A DNA stretch of 14,462 nucleotides from Eubacteriales bacterium (GTDB taxonomy: Bacteria > Bacillota_A > Clostridia > Lachnospirales > Lachnospiraceae), in contig JAUNAE010000055.1 of assembly GCA_030527765.1 (NCBI GenBank), positions 1 through 14,462 on the forward strand. Direction: 5' to 3'. Within the stretch, counting starts at the first letter, position 1. Every line of letters starts with the position of its first letter. Shown here in pieces: positions 5,918 through 14,117 of the stretch. Below the pieces are notes generated by a model. The model was not told the DNA's origin, did no database searches, and saw only the letters and a list, made by a program, of their open reading frames with translations. A program made the translations under genes and the position numbers.

Positions 5918-7579
5918 ATGAAAAAAAAGATGAGACCTGTTCTTACAGTGCTTCTGTTAATTGTACTGGTTGCAATTGCAGGAATGGGATATCTTCTGAT
6001 CCGGAAATACATGCCGACAAGACAGAAAATGAATCTGTCTGAATATTATGGCGAGATAGCTGAGGATCAGGGGATTGTAATTGTCGGAACTGAGATTCTG
6101 GAAGCGAGAGCCCTTGTTTCCGGTGAGATGACAGAGGATACGGTTTATCTGCCGCTGGATGCAGTCCGTTCCAATTTGAATCAGAGATTTTACTGGGATA
6201 GTGAGGGAGGACAGATTCTGTATGCGACTCCTTCCGAACTTTTGAAGGTACCGGCACAGCAGGAAGCCGGAGGCGATGTGTGGCAGCAGGGAGAGAATAT
6301 TTACCTGAAGCTTGCCTATGTACATCAGTATACGGATATGGATGTAACATTGCTTGCGGAACCGAACCGCATTGCAATTCAGAAGGACTTCACAGATGTG
6401 AATTCCGTCATTGCCACAAAGAACGCTTATGTGAGATACCGCGGCGGAATTAAATCGCTCGTGTTAACCAAAGTTTCCACAGGGGATCGAATGACACTTC
6501 TGGAAGAACTGGAGAACTGGTACAGAGTCGGCACTGCAGACGGATTTGTAGGTTACATTGATAAGAAATCTGTCTCGGATCCGGAGAAAGTGACGGTGGA
6601 GAGAGAGTTCCAGAGAGAAGAGTATCAGTATCTTACAATGGAAGAAAAAGTTAATCTTGTATGGCATCAGGTTACGGTAAAAGAGGCAAACGCCGGCCTT
6701 GCGGATGCCATCAAAGATATGACCGGAGTGAATGTCATTTCTCCGACCTGGTATTATGTTACGGACAACAGCGGTAATATTGCGGACCTGTCGTCTGCGG
6801 ATTACGTGGCGGCTGCCCATGCGGCGGGTCTGAAAGTCTGGGGACTGATTGACAATTTCACCGGTGAAATCACTACGGAGACCATGCTTTCCAGTACATC
6901 TGCCCGTCAGAATCTGATCAGTCAGCTTATAGCTTCCGCAACAAATGTAGGACTGGATGGAATCAATGTGGATTTTGAGCAGCTTTCCGAAGGATCCGGC
7001 ATTCATTTTCTGGAATTCTTAAGGGAGCTTTCCATTGAGTGTCATAAGAATCAGCTGGTTCTTTCTGTAGATAACCCGGTACCTGCGGATTTCACAAGTC
7101 ATTATGACCGTGCGGAGCAGGGACGTGTGGTAGATTATATTATAATTATGGGATATGATGAACACTATTCAGGATCTGTGGAAGCCGGATCGGTGGCATC
7201 ACTTCCATGGGTTGAGCAGGGAATTCAGGATACGCTTGAAGAAGTCCCGGCGGAACGTGTAATCAATGCAATTCCATTCTACACAAGAGTGTGGAAAACC
7301 CAGGCCGGAACTCTTTCCAGCGAGGCGGTTGGAATGAGCAGAGCTGCAGAACTCGTTGCAGAGAATCATGCAGAGACTTACTGGGATACAAACGTTCTGC
7401 AGACCGTTGCAAGTTATGAGACGGCGGAAGCCTCTTATAAAATCTGGATGGAAGATCAGGCATCCATTGCCGAGAAGGTAAAGCTGATTCCGAAATATCA
7501 GCTTGCCGGAGTTGCGGCATGGAAACTGGGTCTGGAAGATTCTTCGATCTGGGCAACGATCACCGAGAATCTTTCATAA
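5918..7579 (+). CDS. Membrane-anchored SH3-domain / glycosyl hydrolase family 18 protein
   Basis: A 553-residue protein. Residues 7-28 form one hydrophobic segment (PVLTVLLLIVLVAIAGMGYLL) after MKKKMR, so it is an uncleaved anchor or signal peptide with the rest outside the cell. About 60-150 resembles a copper amine oxidase N-like domain (VYLPLDAVRSNLNQRFYWD). About 165-225 is a bacterial SH3-like fold (AYVRYRGG, GDRMTLLEELENWYRVGTADGFVGYID). About 240-553 is GH18, with the catalytic motif DGINVDFEQ and Glu354 as the expected acid/base; IIMGYDEHYSGS and GVAAWKLG fit later strands of the barrel. The closest named relatives are YaaH-type spore-cortex or peptidoglycan N-acetylglucosaminidases, so wall remodelling is likely; chitinase activity is less likely. 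AAAGGAAG precedes the ATG. A terminator-like hairpin separates it from the membrane-protein pair downstream. Confidence 0.88.
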   Translation: MKKKMRPVLTVLLLIVLVAIAGMGYLLIRKYMPTRQKMNLSEYYGEIAEDQGIVIVGTEILEARALVSGEMTEDTVYLPLDAVRSNLNQRFYWDSEGGQILYATPSELLKVPAQQEAGGDVWQQGENIYLKLAYVHQYTDMDVTLLAEPNRIAIQKDFTDVNSVIATKNAYVRYRGGIKSLVLTKVSTGDRMTLLEELENWYRVGTADGFVGYIDKKSVSDPEKVTVEREFQREEYQYLTMEEKVNLVWHQVTVKEANAGLADAIKDMTGVNVISPTWYYVTDNSGNIADLSSADYVAAAHAAGLKVWGLIDNFTGEITTETMLSSTSARQNLISQLIASATNVGLDGINVDFEQLSEGSGIHFLEFLRELSIECHKNQLVLSVDNPVPADFTSHYDRAEQGRVVDYIIIMGYDEHYSGSVEAGSVASLPWVEQGIQDTLEEVPAERVINAIPFYTRVWKTQAGTLSSEAVGMSRAAELVAENHAETYWDTNVLQTVASYETAEASYKIWMEDQASIAEKVKLIPKYQLAGVAAWKLGLEDSSIWATITENLS

Positions 7580-7599
7580 TGAATGAAGAAATGACAGTG

Positions 7600-7630
7600 C
7601 CCTCTGGACCGAAAGTTCAGAGGGTGTTTT
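7600..7630 (+). terminator. Terminator-like hairpin after the GH18 gene
   Basis: CCCTCTGGAC (7600-7609) pairs with GTTCAGAGGG (7615-7624), ten pairs with one G-U, around a CGAAA loop, followed by TGTTTT. The T tract is short, so partial termination with read-through into the membrane-protein genes is possible; I see no separate promoter for them. Confidence 0.7.
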
Positions 7631-7643
7631 AAGGAAGAGGAAA

Positions 7644-9623
7644 ATGTTTGGTATAATATATTTCATTTTGACAATCGCCCTGGGGTGGCAGATTGTGCGG
7701 TTTGTAGTTGGGACAACCCATAAAAAGGAAACGATGCTGATGTGGATTTATATTCCGGCAGCATATGGTATTGGAACATTGTTTATGACATGGGGCGTTT
7801 ATTTTTGCGGATGGATTTCTCATGTGATGTTTCGAAGTGACAAGCCATTGTTCTGGGCAAATCTTCTGGTTATGGCAGGGGTGGCGCTTTACCTTTGCAA
7901 GTGTTTTATGACACAGAGAAAGGAAGGATTTCGGGATCTGCAAAAGATGCTTTCCCAGGGAACACGAAAACAGTGGATCCGGGAGGGTGTGTTTTATGGA
8001 CTGATCTTTCTCTTTGTTCTTGTAACCATGGTATGGGTATTTCAGGAAAAGAACGGGTTCCTCTATTCCGGAGCGACTGTTTATGGAGATTATGCGCCGC
8101 ACACAGCAATGATGCGTTCTTTCTCATACGGAACGAATTTTCCGACCCAGTATCCGCATTTTGGCGGACAGGATGTGAAATATCATTTTATGTTCCAGTT
8201 TCTTGTGGGAAATCTGGAGTATCTGGGGATGCGCCTGGATATTGCCTACAACCTTGAGAGTACGGCAGCACTTACCGGATTTCTCATGCTGCTCTGTCAG
8301 ATTGTCAGAAGAGTGAACCGCCATTTTGCAGCACAGTTTTTTGCAGTGTTCTTTTTCTTTTTCCGCAGTGGAACTGCTTTTTATCGATACTTGTGGGAAC
8401 ACTATCAGGCAGGAGACCTGGTACAGACACTAAAAGAGAACATTGTCTTTATCGGTTATACCCCCAATGAGAACTGGGGCCTTTGGAACTATAACGTTTA
8501 TCTGAATCAGAGACATCTGGCCTTTGGTCTGCTGCTTGCCGCTTTTGCTATATGGATTTATATGGACTGGGTTGATGCGGGAGCTTTTCGCAAGGAAAAA
8601 GGCCTTGTCTGGGTCAAAAACAGACTCTTTTCTCTGGAAGGCTGGAAATCCAGAGATCTCAGCAAAGCCATTTTCACCGGTCTGTTTCTAGGCCTTTGTG
8701 CTTTCTGGAACGGAGCTGCCCTCATTGGCTGTCTTCTGATTCTCGCAGGATTCGCTGTCTTTTCCGACGGTAAGCTGGATTATCTTGTGACTGCAGTCTG
8801 TGCGATTCTGTTTTCCGTGCTTCAGACGAAGATTTTTATTTTCGGAAGCAGCGTATCTCCATCTATATACTGGGGATTCATTAGTGAGGACAAGAGCATT
8901 CAGGGAGTTCTCTACTACCTGTTCCAGATCAGCGGACTTTTTGTGTTCGGCCTTCTCGTATGTATGATTTTTTACTGGAGAAGAAACAGAGAACTTCTCT
9001 TCGGATTTATTCTTCCGATCTGCTTTGCCTTTGTAGGGTCTCTGACACCGGATGTGAATGTCAATCACAAATACATTATGATCAGCTGGGCATTTCTGGC
9101 GGTTTTCTGGGGAGATATTATGAGTCGTATTTTCCGGGGGAAATGGTGGAAAAAAGCTCTGGCAGTACTTCTGTCTGTGGCGCTGTCTCTTACCGGAATG
9201 TACGAATTCACGTTGATTATGCGTAACAATGACAAAAATCACCGTGTTGTTGTAGATCTGAACAGTGATCTTACCCACTGGCTGAAGACAAATCTTACGA
9301 GTGATGATGTGATTCTTACTCCGGAATACAGCATGTGTGATGTGACCATGTCCGGTGTGATGATGTATCTTGGATGGCCGTACTACGCATGGTCTGCAGG
9401 ATATGATACTTATGGAAGAGCAGCGGTTGCCATTGAGATGTACACGACCAAAGATGTGGAGCGTCTGAAGGAGCTTGCAAGAACCGAAGGAATTCGTTAC
9501 ATCCTTTTTGAAGAGGGAATGAACATCGAAGGCAATATGGGAATTGAAGATACGATCAAAGAGGCCTTTACCCTTGTATATACGGGAGAGGAAGGAAGGA
9601 GAGTTCGTATTTATGAAACGTAA
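7644..9623 (+). CDS. Multi-spanning membrane protein, DUF2298/GT-C-like
   Basis: A 659-residue integral membrane protein with roughly a dozen hydrophobic helices (the first at residues 4-22) and a soluble C-terminal domain of about 120 residues. The loop near residue 150 has YGDYAPHTAMMRSF followed by DVKYHFMFQFLVG and YNLEST. This aligns by eye with MDYGFMEAMMRS, INYYYGGQYFAVFL and YNLMRT in the next protein. An acidic motif in the first large outer loop is typical of GT-C glycosyltransferases that use lipid-phosphate sugars, so a transferase role is plausible. The C-terminal tail also matches the next protein (LGWPYYAW; EMYTTKDVERLKELARTEGIRYILFEE). The two look like diverged paralogues and their genes overlap by 11 bases. 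A purine-rich AAGGAAGAGG precedes the ATG. Substrate and reaction are unknown. Confidence 0.75.
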   Translation: MFGIIYFILTIALGWQIVRFVVGTTHKKETMLMWIYIPAAYGIGTLFMTWGVYFCGWISHVMFRSDKPLFWANLLVMAGVALYLCKCFMTQRKEGFRDLQKMLSQGTRKQWIREGVFYGLIFLFVLVTMVWVFQEKNGFLYSGATVYGDYAPHTAMMRSFSYGTNFPTQYPHFGGQDVKYHFMFQFLVGNLEYLGMRLDIAYNLESTAALTGFLMLLCQIVRRVNRHFAAQFFAVFFFFFRSGTAFYRYLWEHYQAGDLVQTLKENIVFIGYTPNENWGLWNYNVYLNQRHLAFGLLLAAFAIWIYMDWVDAGAFRKEKGLVWVKNRLFSLEGWKSRDLSKAIFTGLFLGLCAFWNGAALIGCLLILAGFAVFSDGKLDYLVTAVCAILFSVLQTKIFIFGSSVSPSIYWGFISEDKSIQGVLYYLFQISGLFVFGLLVCMIFYWRRNRELLFGFILPICFAFVGSLTPDVNVNHKYIMISWAFLAVFWGDIMSRIFRGKWWKKALAVLLSVALSLTGMYEFTLIMRNNDKNHRVVVDLNSDLTHWLKTNLTSDDVILTPEYSMCDVTMSGVMMYLGWPYYAWSAGYDTYGRAAVAIEMYTTKDVERLKELARTEGIRYILFEEGMNIEGNMGIEDTIKEAFTLVYTGEEGRRVRIYET

Positions 9624-12003
9624 GACTATGTATATTATAGAGGCAGCAGTGCTTCTTGTGCTGCTGTTCCTCTCGGCATTTCTGCTGAAGGGAGATGTCT
9701 GGCCATTTCTGACATGGTGGCTTCTGGCATTTGTCATGGGACTGTTTGCCATGCCTGCAGCGAGCAAACTGTTTCGAGGCTTTCAGGATCGAGGATGGAT
9801 GTTCTCAAAAATTCTGGCTGTTTTCGTAAGTGGATTTCTTACATGGCTGCTTGTTTCTCTGAATGTGCTTCGTTTTTCAACCGGAAGCTGCATTATCGTC
9901 ACGCTGCTTCTGGCAGGAGGATGTGCTTTCTGGTTCTATAAAGACACAAAGAACGGAAAAGATTTTCTCGGTGCAGTGAATCTGCCGCTCATTCTCTTTG
10001 AAGAGCTTTTATTCCTTGGGATGTTCCTTCTGTGGACATATCTGGCTGGTTTTCATCCGAATGCCTATGGAACTGAGAAATTTATGGATTACGGTTTCAT
10101 GGAAGCAATGATGCGAAGCGATGTGCTTCCGGCAAGAGATCTCTGGTATTCCGAAGGACATATCAACTACTATTACGGTGGGCAGTATTTCGCCGTATTT
10201 CTTACAAAGCTTTCAGGATGCAGAGTTGAGATTACCTACAATCTCATGCGAACCTTCGTGGCAGCCTTTGCATTTTCCCTGCCTTGCAGTCTTGTATATC
10301 AGATGCTCAAGGATCACCCGGGAATCATCTCTGCCAAAATGAACTCTGCAAAGAAAAAAGCTTCTTCAAAATCAGAGGAGGAGGTTTCCGGGAAAGAAGA
10401 GAAGCCTTTGGATTCTGAGGAAGACAAAACAGTTCAGACCAAAGAAGCAAGAAAAGAAGATGTGGTTTCTGCGAAACCATATAAACCGACAACGCTCCTG
10501 GCATGTATCGGTGGAATTACCGCAGGTCTTGCGGTATCTGTTGCAGGAAATATGCACTATGTGATTTTTGCTCAGATTGTTCCGTGGATTCAGAAACTGA
10601 CAGGTCAGGAAGTGAGTGGCTACTGGTTCCCGGATGCCACCCGCTACATTGGTTATCATCCGGACGTTCCGGACAAAACCATTCATGAGTTCCCGTGCTA
10701 TTCCTTTATTCTGGGGGATCTTCATGCCCATGTAGTGAATATTATTTTTGTTCTGTTTCTTCTGGGAATTCTATATTCCTGGATGAGTCAGGAACGCAGA
10801 AAACCGAAAATTGAGAAGGAAGAGATTCTTGGATGGAAATTCTGGATGAAGGAACTCCTCCATCCACATGTGCTGCTCGCCTGTGTGCTTCTCGGTGTGT
10901 ATAAATGGAGCAACTACTGGGATTTCGTTATTTATTTTGTCGTAACCGGCGGTGTGGTTCTCTTTACGAATATCATTCGATTCAAAGGAAAAGCAGTGAG
11001 GGTACTGTTTGCGACGCTGCTTCATGCGTTGGAGATGGTTTTGATTTCCACGGTTGTCATTCTTCCGTTTACCCTTCAGTTTGTAACGATGGTACAGGGA
11101 GTTGCATTGGCGCAGAATCATTCCAGATTTTATCAGCTTATGATTCTCTGGGGGCTGCCGGGAATTGTTTCCCTTCTTCTGATCTTTGTGATGCTTTGGG
11201 AGAGTCTGCATGAGAAAAAAGTGCGGGGGCTTTCCAAAGTGATGGATTCCATTTCCATTCCGGATCTCTTTGCCTTGATTACCGGGCTGTGTGCTCTTGG
11301 TCTTGTCATGATTCCGGAACTTGTATATGTAAGAGATATTTATGAGAATGGTCATGCAAGAGCAAACACCATGTTTAAGCTTACATATCAGGCGTATATC
11401 ATGTTCGGAATTACTCTGGGATACGGTATTTACCGTCTTCTGATGCTTACCCGTCAGAAAATTCTGAAGGTGCTGGCAGGAATTGCCCTGTTTTTCTGGG
11501 TATGGACTCTGGGATACTTTGGCAACAGTGTCAATGCATGGTTTGGCAACGTGCTGGATCCGGGCAGATATCAGGGACTGTACGCACTGAATTTCCTTTC
11601 CACGGATTTTTCCGAGGATGCTGAAGCTATTTACTGGCTGAAGGAAAATATATCTGATGTGCCGGTGGTGCTGGAGGCCAACGGAGACAGCTATTCCGGT
11701 TTTGAAAGGGTATCTGCAACGACCGGAATTCCTACTATTCTCGGATGGTATGTGCATGAATGGCTCTGGAGAAACGATACCGCTGATCTGAATCAGAAGA
11801 GTGCGGATATAGAGACCATTTACACTTCACAGGATGAGAAGACAGTGAGAGAACTGTTGACACAGTATGAAGTTTCCTATATCTTTGTTGGTGCAAAGGA
11901 ACGTGAGAAATATGAGGAACGTCTGAATACAGCCCTTCTTGAAAATCTTGGAGCAGTTGTATTTAAAGATTCAAACAGCGGAACCTTTATCGTAAAAGTG
12001 TAA
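9613..12003 (+). CDS. DUF2298 ('YYY' domain) membrane protein
   Basis: A 796-residue polytopic membrane protein. I chose the ATG at 9613 because GGAAGGA is just upstream and the mature start MKRKTMYIIEAAVLLVLLFLSA gives a normal first helix. An ATG at 9544 would add 23 polar residues. It carries the marks of the Chlor_Arch_YYY/DUF2298 family: HINYYYGGQYFAVF, YSFILGDLHAHVVN, ANTMFKLTYQAYIMFG, and a C-terminal domain with GIPTILGWYVHEWLWR, IETIYTSQDE and YIFVGAKEREKYEER. No biochemical role is established; a GT-C-like glycosyltransferase is an inference from topology and conserved His, Asp and Tyr residues. Residues about 235-295 are a highly charged Lys/Glu/Ser insert, probably a cytoplasmic loop. 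Its start overlaps the preceding gene by 11 bases, which points to translational coupling and perhaps a two-subunit complex. Confidence 0.85.
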   Translation: MKRKTMYIIEAAVLLVLLFLSAFLLKGDVWPFLTWWLLAFVMGLFAMPAASKLFRGFQDRGWMFSKILAVFVSGFLTWLLVSLNVLRFSTGSCIIVTLLLAGGCAFWFYKDTKNGKDFLGAVNLPLILFEELLFLGMFLLWTYLAGFHPNAYGTEKFMDYGFMEAMMRSDVLPARDLWYSEGHINYYYGGQYFAVFLTKLSGCRVEITYNLMRTFVAAFAFSLPCSLVYQMLKDHPGIISAKMNSAKKKASSKSEEEVSGKEEKPLDSEEDKTVQTKEARKEDVVSAKPYKPTTLLACIGGITAGLAVSVAGNMHYVIFAQIVPWIQKLTGQEVSGYWFPDATRYIGYHPDVPDKTIHEFPCYSFILGDLHAHVVNIIFVLFLLGILYSWMSQERRKPKIEKEEILGWKFWMKELLHPHVLLACVLLGVYKWSNYWDFVIYFVVTGGVVLFTNIIRFKGKAVRVLFATLLHALEMVLISTVVILPFTLQFVTMVQGVALAQNHSRFYQLMILWGLPGIVSLLLIFVMLWESLHEKKVRGLSKVMDSISIPDLFALITGLCALGLVMIPELVYVRDIYENGHARANTMFKLTYQAYIMFGITLGYGIYRLLMLTRQKILKVLAGIALFFWVWTLGYFGNSVNAWFGNVLDPGRYQGLYALNFLSTDFSEDAEAIYWLKENISDVPVVLEANGDSYSGFERVSATTGIPTILGWYVHEWLWRNDTADLNQKSADIETIYTSQDEKTVRELLTQYEVSYIFVGAKEREKYEERLNTALLENLGAVVFKDSNSGTFIVKV

Positions 12004-12047
12004 CTGTTTTGTAAAAAGAACACTTAAGGAAAAGAAAAGAGAAAACT

Positions 12048-13103
12048 ATGAAAGCGGAAGTAATTTCTATGACCGAACAGCTGCCGGATCCGGAAGGAAT
12101 CCGGCGTGCGGGAAAAATTTTGAAAGAAGGCGGTCTGGTTGCTTTTCCTACGGAGACCGTATACGGCCTCGGTGGAAATGCGCTGGATCCCGAAGCATCC
12201 AAAAAAATCTACGGGGCAAAGGGAAGACCTTCGGATAATCCGCTCATTGTCCACATTGCAGATCTCAACGATCTTTATCCCATTGTGGAAGAAGTTCCTG
12301 AGAAGGCGCTGACTTTGGCAAAGACATATTGGCCGGGTCCCCTGACCATGATTTTTAAAAAGTCTGCGCTTGTGCCACTGGAGACGACCGGCGGACTGGA
12401 CAGTGTTGCCGTGCGGTTTCCAAGTGACAGAATTGCTCAGGCGCTTATTCTGGAGGGGGGAAGATATGTGGCTGCACCAAGTGCCAACACCTCCGGGCGG
12501 CCGAGCCCTACCACGGCACAGCATGTCATTGAAGATCTTGGGGACAGGATCGAGATGATTCTCGACGGCGGCCAGGTAGGAATCGGAATTGAATCTACGA
12601 TCGTGGATTTTACGGAAGATGTTCCGACGGTTCTTCGACCGGGATACATTTCTCTTGAGATGCTGCAGGAGACGCTTGGAGAGGTACATATGGACAAAGG
12701 ACTTCTTCCGGACAACTCCGGCATCAGGCCGAAAGCTCCGGGAATGAAGTATCGGCATTATGCGCCGAAAGCGGATCTGACCATTATTGAAGGAGAAGAA
12801 GAGAAGGTTGTTGCAGCCATTCGAAGACTGACCAAAGAGGCAGAAGCTTCCGGCAAAAAAGTCGGAATTATTGCCACAGAAGAGACGAGACTGAAATATA
12901 CCGAGGGACTGGTGAGGAGTATCGGAAGCCGGGAACAGGAAGAGACCATCGCCCATCATCTGTACGAAGTACTGAGAGATTTTGACGAGGATTCTGTGGA
13001 TCTGATTTACTCAGAGGCATTTTTTACCCCGAGAATGGGTCAGGCCATTATGAACAGACTTCTGAAAGCAGCAGGACATAAGATTCTGCAGGCGGATGAA
13101 TAG
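12048..13103 (+). CDS. ywlC: L-threonylcarbamoyladenylate synthase (Sua5/YwlC type)
   Basis: A 351-residue protein that makes threonylcarbamoyl-AMP from threonine, bicarbonate and ATP, the first step of t6A37 tRNA modification. The YrdC-like catalytic domain (about 12-205) has FPTETVYGLGGNA (residues 33-45) and KGRPSDNPL (58-66), then WPGPLT, AVRFPSD and APSANTSGRPSPT, which form the substrate pocket. Around residue 230 is the linker motif APGMKYRHYAP, followed by a C-terminal Sua5 domain. The length and linker show the long Sua5 form rather than the short TsaC form. A purine-rich stretch (AAGGAAAAGAAAAGAG) precedes the ATG, 44 bases after the upstream stop. It is followed by rpiB with only a 23-base gap. 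In Bacillus ywlC and rpiB (ywlF) are close neighbours too, but there ywlD and ywlE lie between them. Confidence 0.95.
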   Translation: MKAEVISMTEQLPDPEGIRRAGKILKEGGLVAFPTETVYGLGGNALDPEASKKIYGAKGRPSDNPLIVHIADLNDLYPIVEEVPEKALTLAKTYWPGPLTMIFKKSALVPLETTGGLDSVAVRFPSDRIAQALILEGGRYVAAPSANTSGRPSPTTAQHVIEDLGDRIEMILDGGQVGIGIESTIVDFTEDVPTVLRPGYISLEMLQETLGEVHMDKGLLPDNSGIRPKAPGMKYRHYAPKADLTIIEGEEEKVVAAIRRLTKEAEASGKKVGIIATEETRLKYTEGLVRSIGSREQEETIAHHLYEVLRDFDEDSVDLIYSEAFFTPRMGQAIMNRLLKAAGHKILQADE

Positions 13104-13126
13104 ATAAGAATTGGGAGGAAAGAAAA

Positions 13127-13561
13127 ATGATAGCACTTGGAAATGATCATGGCGGATTTGAACTGAAGGAAGAAGTAAAGAAGCATCTGGAAGAAAGAGG
13201 ACTGGAGTACATCGATTTCGGATGCTACAACACGGAGGCTGTCGATTATCCGATCTATGCAAAAAAAGTTGCAAAGGCCATTCTGGACGGAACCTGTGAC
13301 AAAGGAATTCTGATCTGCGGAACCGGTATCGGTATTTCCATTACAGCAAACAAAATTCCGGGAATTCGTGCGGCGCTTTGCACAGACTGTTTCTGCGCAG
13401 AGGCGACAAGACTTCACAATGATGCCAACATTCTTGCCATGGGAGGCAGAGTGGTAGGACCGGGGCTTGCAATCAAGATTGTAGATACATTCCTGGATAC
13501 TCCGTTTTCCGGAGACGAGCGTCATAAGAGAAGAATTCACCTGATCGAAAACGAAGAATAA
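13127..13561 (+). CDS. rpiB: Ribose-5-phosphate isomerase B
   Basis: A 144-residue RpiB/LacAB-family sugar isomerase. It interconverts ribose-5-phosphate and ribulose-5-phosphate in the non-oxidative pentose phosphate pathway. It opens MIALGNDHGGFELK with Asp7-His8 of the substrate pocket. GILICGTGIGISITANK carries Cys64, the expected catalytic base, and RLHNDANILAMGGRVVG carries His97, which helps ring opening. These favour RpiB over the Lac A/B subunits, although an allose-phosphate specificity cannot be excluded. GGGAGGAAAG precedes the ATG. The dCMP deaminase gene begins 18 bases after its stop, so the three genes from ywlC on are probably one transcript. Confidence 0.95.
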   Translation: MIALGNDHGGFELKEEVKKHLEERGLEYIDFGCYNTEAVDYPIYAKKVAKAILDGTCDKGILICGTGIGISITANKIPGIRAALCTDCFCAEATRLHNDANILAMGGRVVGPGLAIKIVDTFLDTPFSGDERHKRRIHLIENEE

Positions 13562-13578
13562 GTGAAGGAGGCTGTGGT

Positions 13579-14070
13579 ATGGGAAAGAACGACAAGCGTG
13601 AAGGATACCTGTCATGGGACGAGTATTTTATGGGAGTTGCAGTTCTTTCGGGCATGCGTTCCAAAGATCCGAACTCTCAGGTAGGAGCATGCATTGTCAG
13701 TGAGGATAACAAAATTCTCTCCATGGGATATAATGGATTTCCGAAGGGATGCTCCGATGATGTGTTTCCATGGGCAAGAGAAGGAGATCCGCTGGATACC
13801 AAATATCTGTATGTGACCCACAGTGAACTGAATGCAATTCTGAATTATCGGGGAGGCAGTCTTGAAGGAGCAAAACTTTATGTGACGCTGTTTCCATGCA
13901 ATGAATGTGCCAAGGCGATCATTCAGGCCGGTATTCGCACCATCGTTTATGACTGCGACAAATATGCGGCAACTCCAAGTGTAATTGCATCTAAGAGAAT
14001 GCTGGATGCCGCGGGAGTCCGATATATCAAATACAATGGAACTTCCAAACACATTCATATTCAGGTGTAA
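13579..14070 (+). CDS. Deoxycytidylate (dCMP) deaminase, ComEB-like
   Basis: A 163-residue zinc-dependent cytidine-deaminase-fold enzyme. It converts dCMP to dUMP for thymidylate synthesis. It begins with a YLSWDEYFMGVAVLSGMRSKDPNSQVGA segment typical of dCMP deaminases. The zinc site is formed by His81 and Glu83 in HSELNAILN (Glu83 the proton shuttle) and by Cys107 and Cys110 in PCNECAK. A Ser stands where many deaminases have Ala (HSE rather than HAE); this is probably tolerated. The length matches the dCMP deaminase/ComEB group. GAAGGAGG precedes the ATG. It is the last gene before the T-box leader, and no separate terminator lies between its stop and the new promoter at 14083. Confidence 0.93.
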   Translation: MGKNDKREGYLSWDEYFMGVAVLSGMRSKDPNSQVGACIVSEDNKILSMGYNGFPKGCSDDVFPWAREGDPLDTKYLYVTHSELNAILNYRGGSLEGAKLYVTLFPCNECAKAIIQAGIRTIVYDCDKYAATPSVIASKRMLDAAGVRYIKYNGTSKHIHIQV

Positions 14071-14082
14071 GGATTCCTGTAC

Positions 14083-14111
14083 TTGACAGCATGCATTTTT
14101 TCGAATAGAAT
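14083..14111 (+). promoter_or_regulatory. Sigma-A promoter for the T-box-controlled gene
   Basis: TTGACA (14083-14088) is a perfect -35, followed after 17 bases by TAGAAT (14106-14111). It begins 13 bases after the dCMP deaminase stop and drives the T-box leader, which starts around 14118. Confidence 0.88.
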
Positions 14112-14117
14112 AATGGT

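Noticed and set aside
8688..9767. Long minus-strand ORF (359 codons) across the two membrane-protein genes
   Set aside because: It is antisense to well-supported reading frames with conserved motifs and its product is low-complexity and basic.
10771..11757. Minus-strand ORF of 328 codons opposite the DUF2298 gene
   Set aside because: It is antisense to a conserved membrane protein, with no ribosome site or recognisable domain.
12024..12959. Minus-strand ORF of 311 codons opposite ywlC
   Set aside because: It mirrors the Sua5 coding strand; the plus-strand protein has all family motifs.
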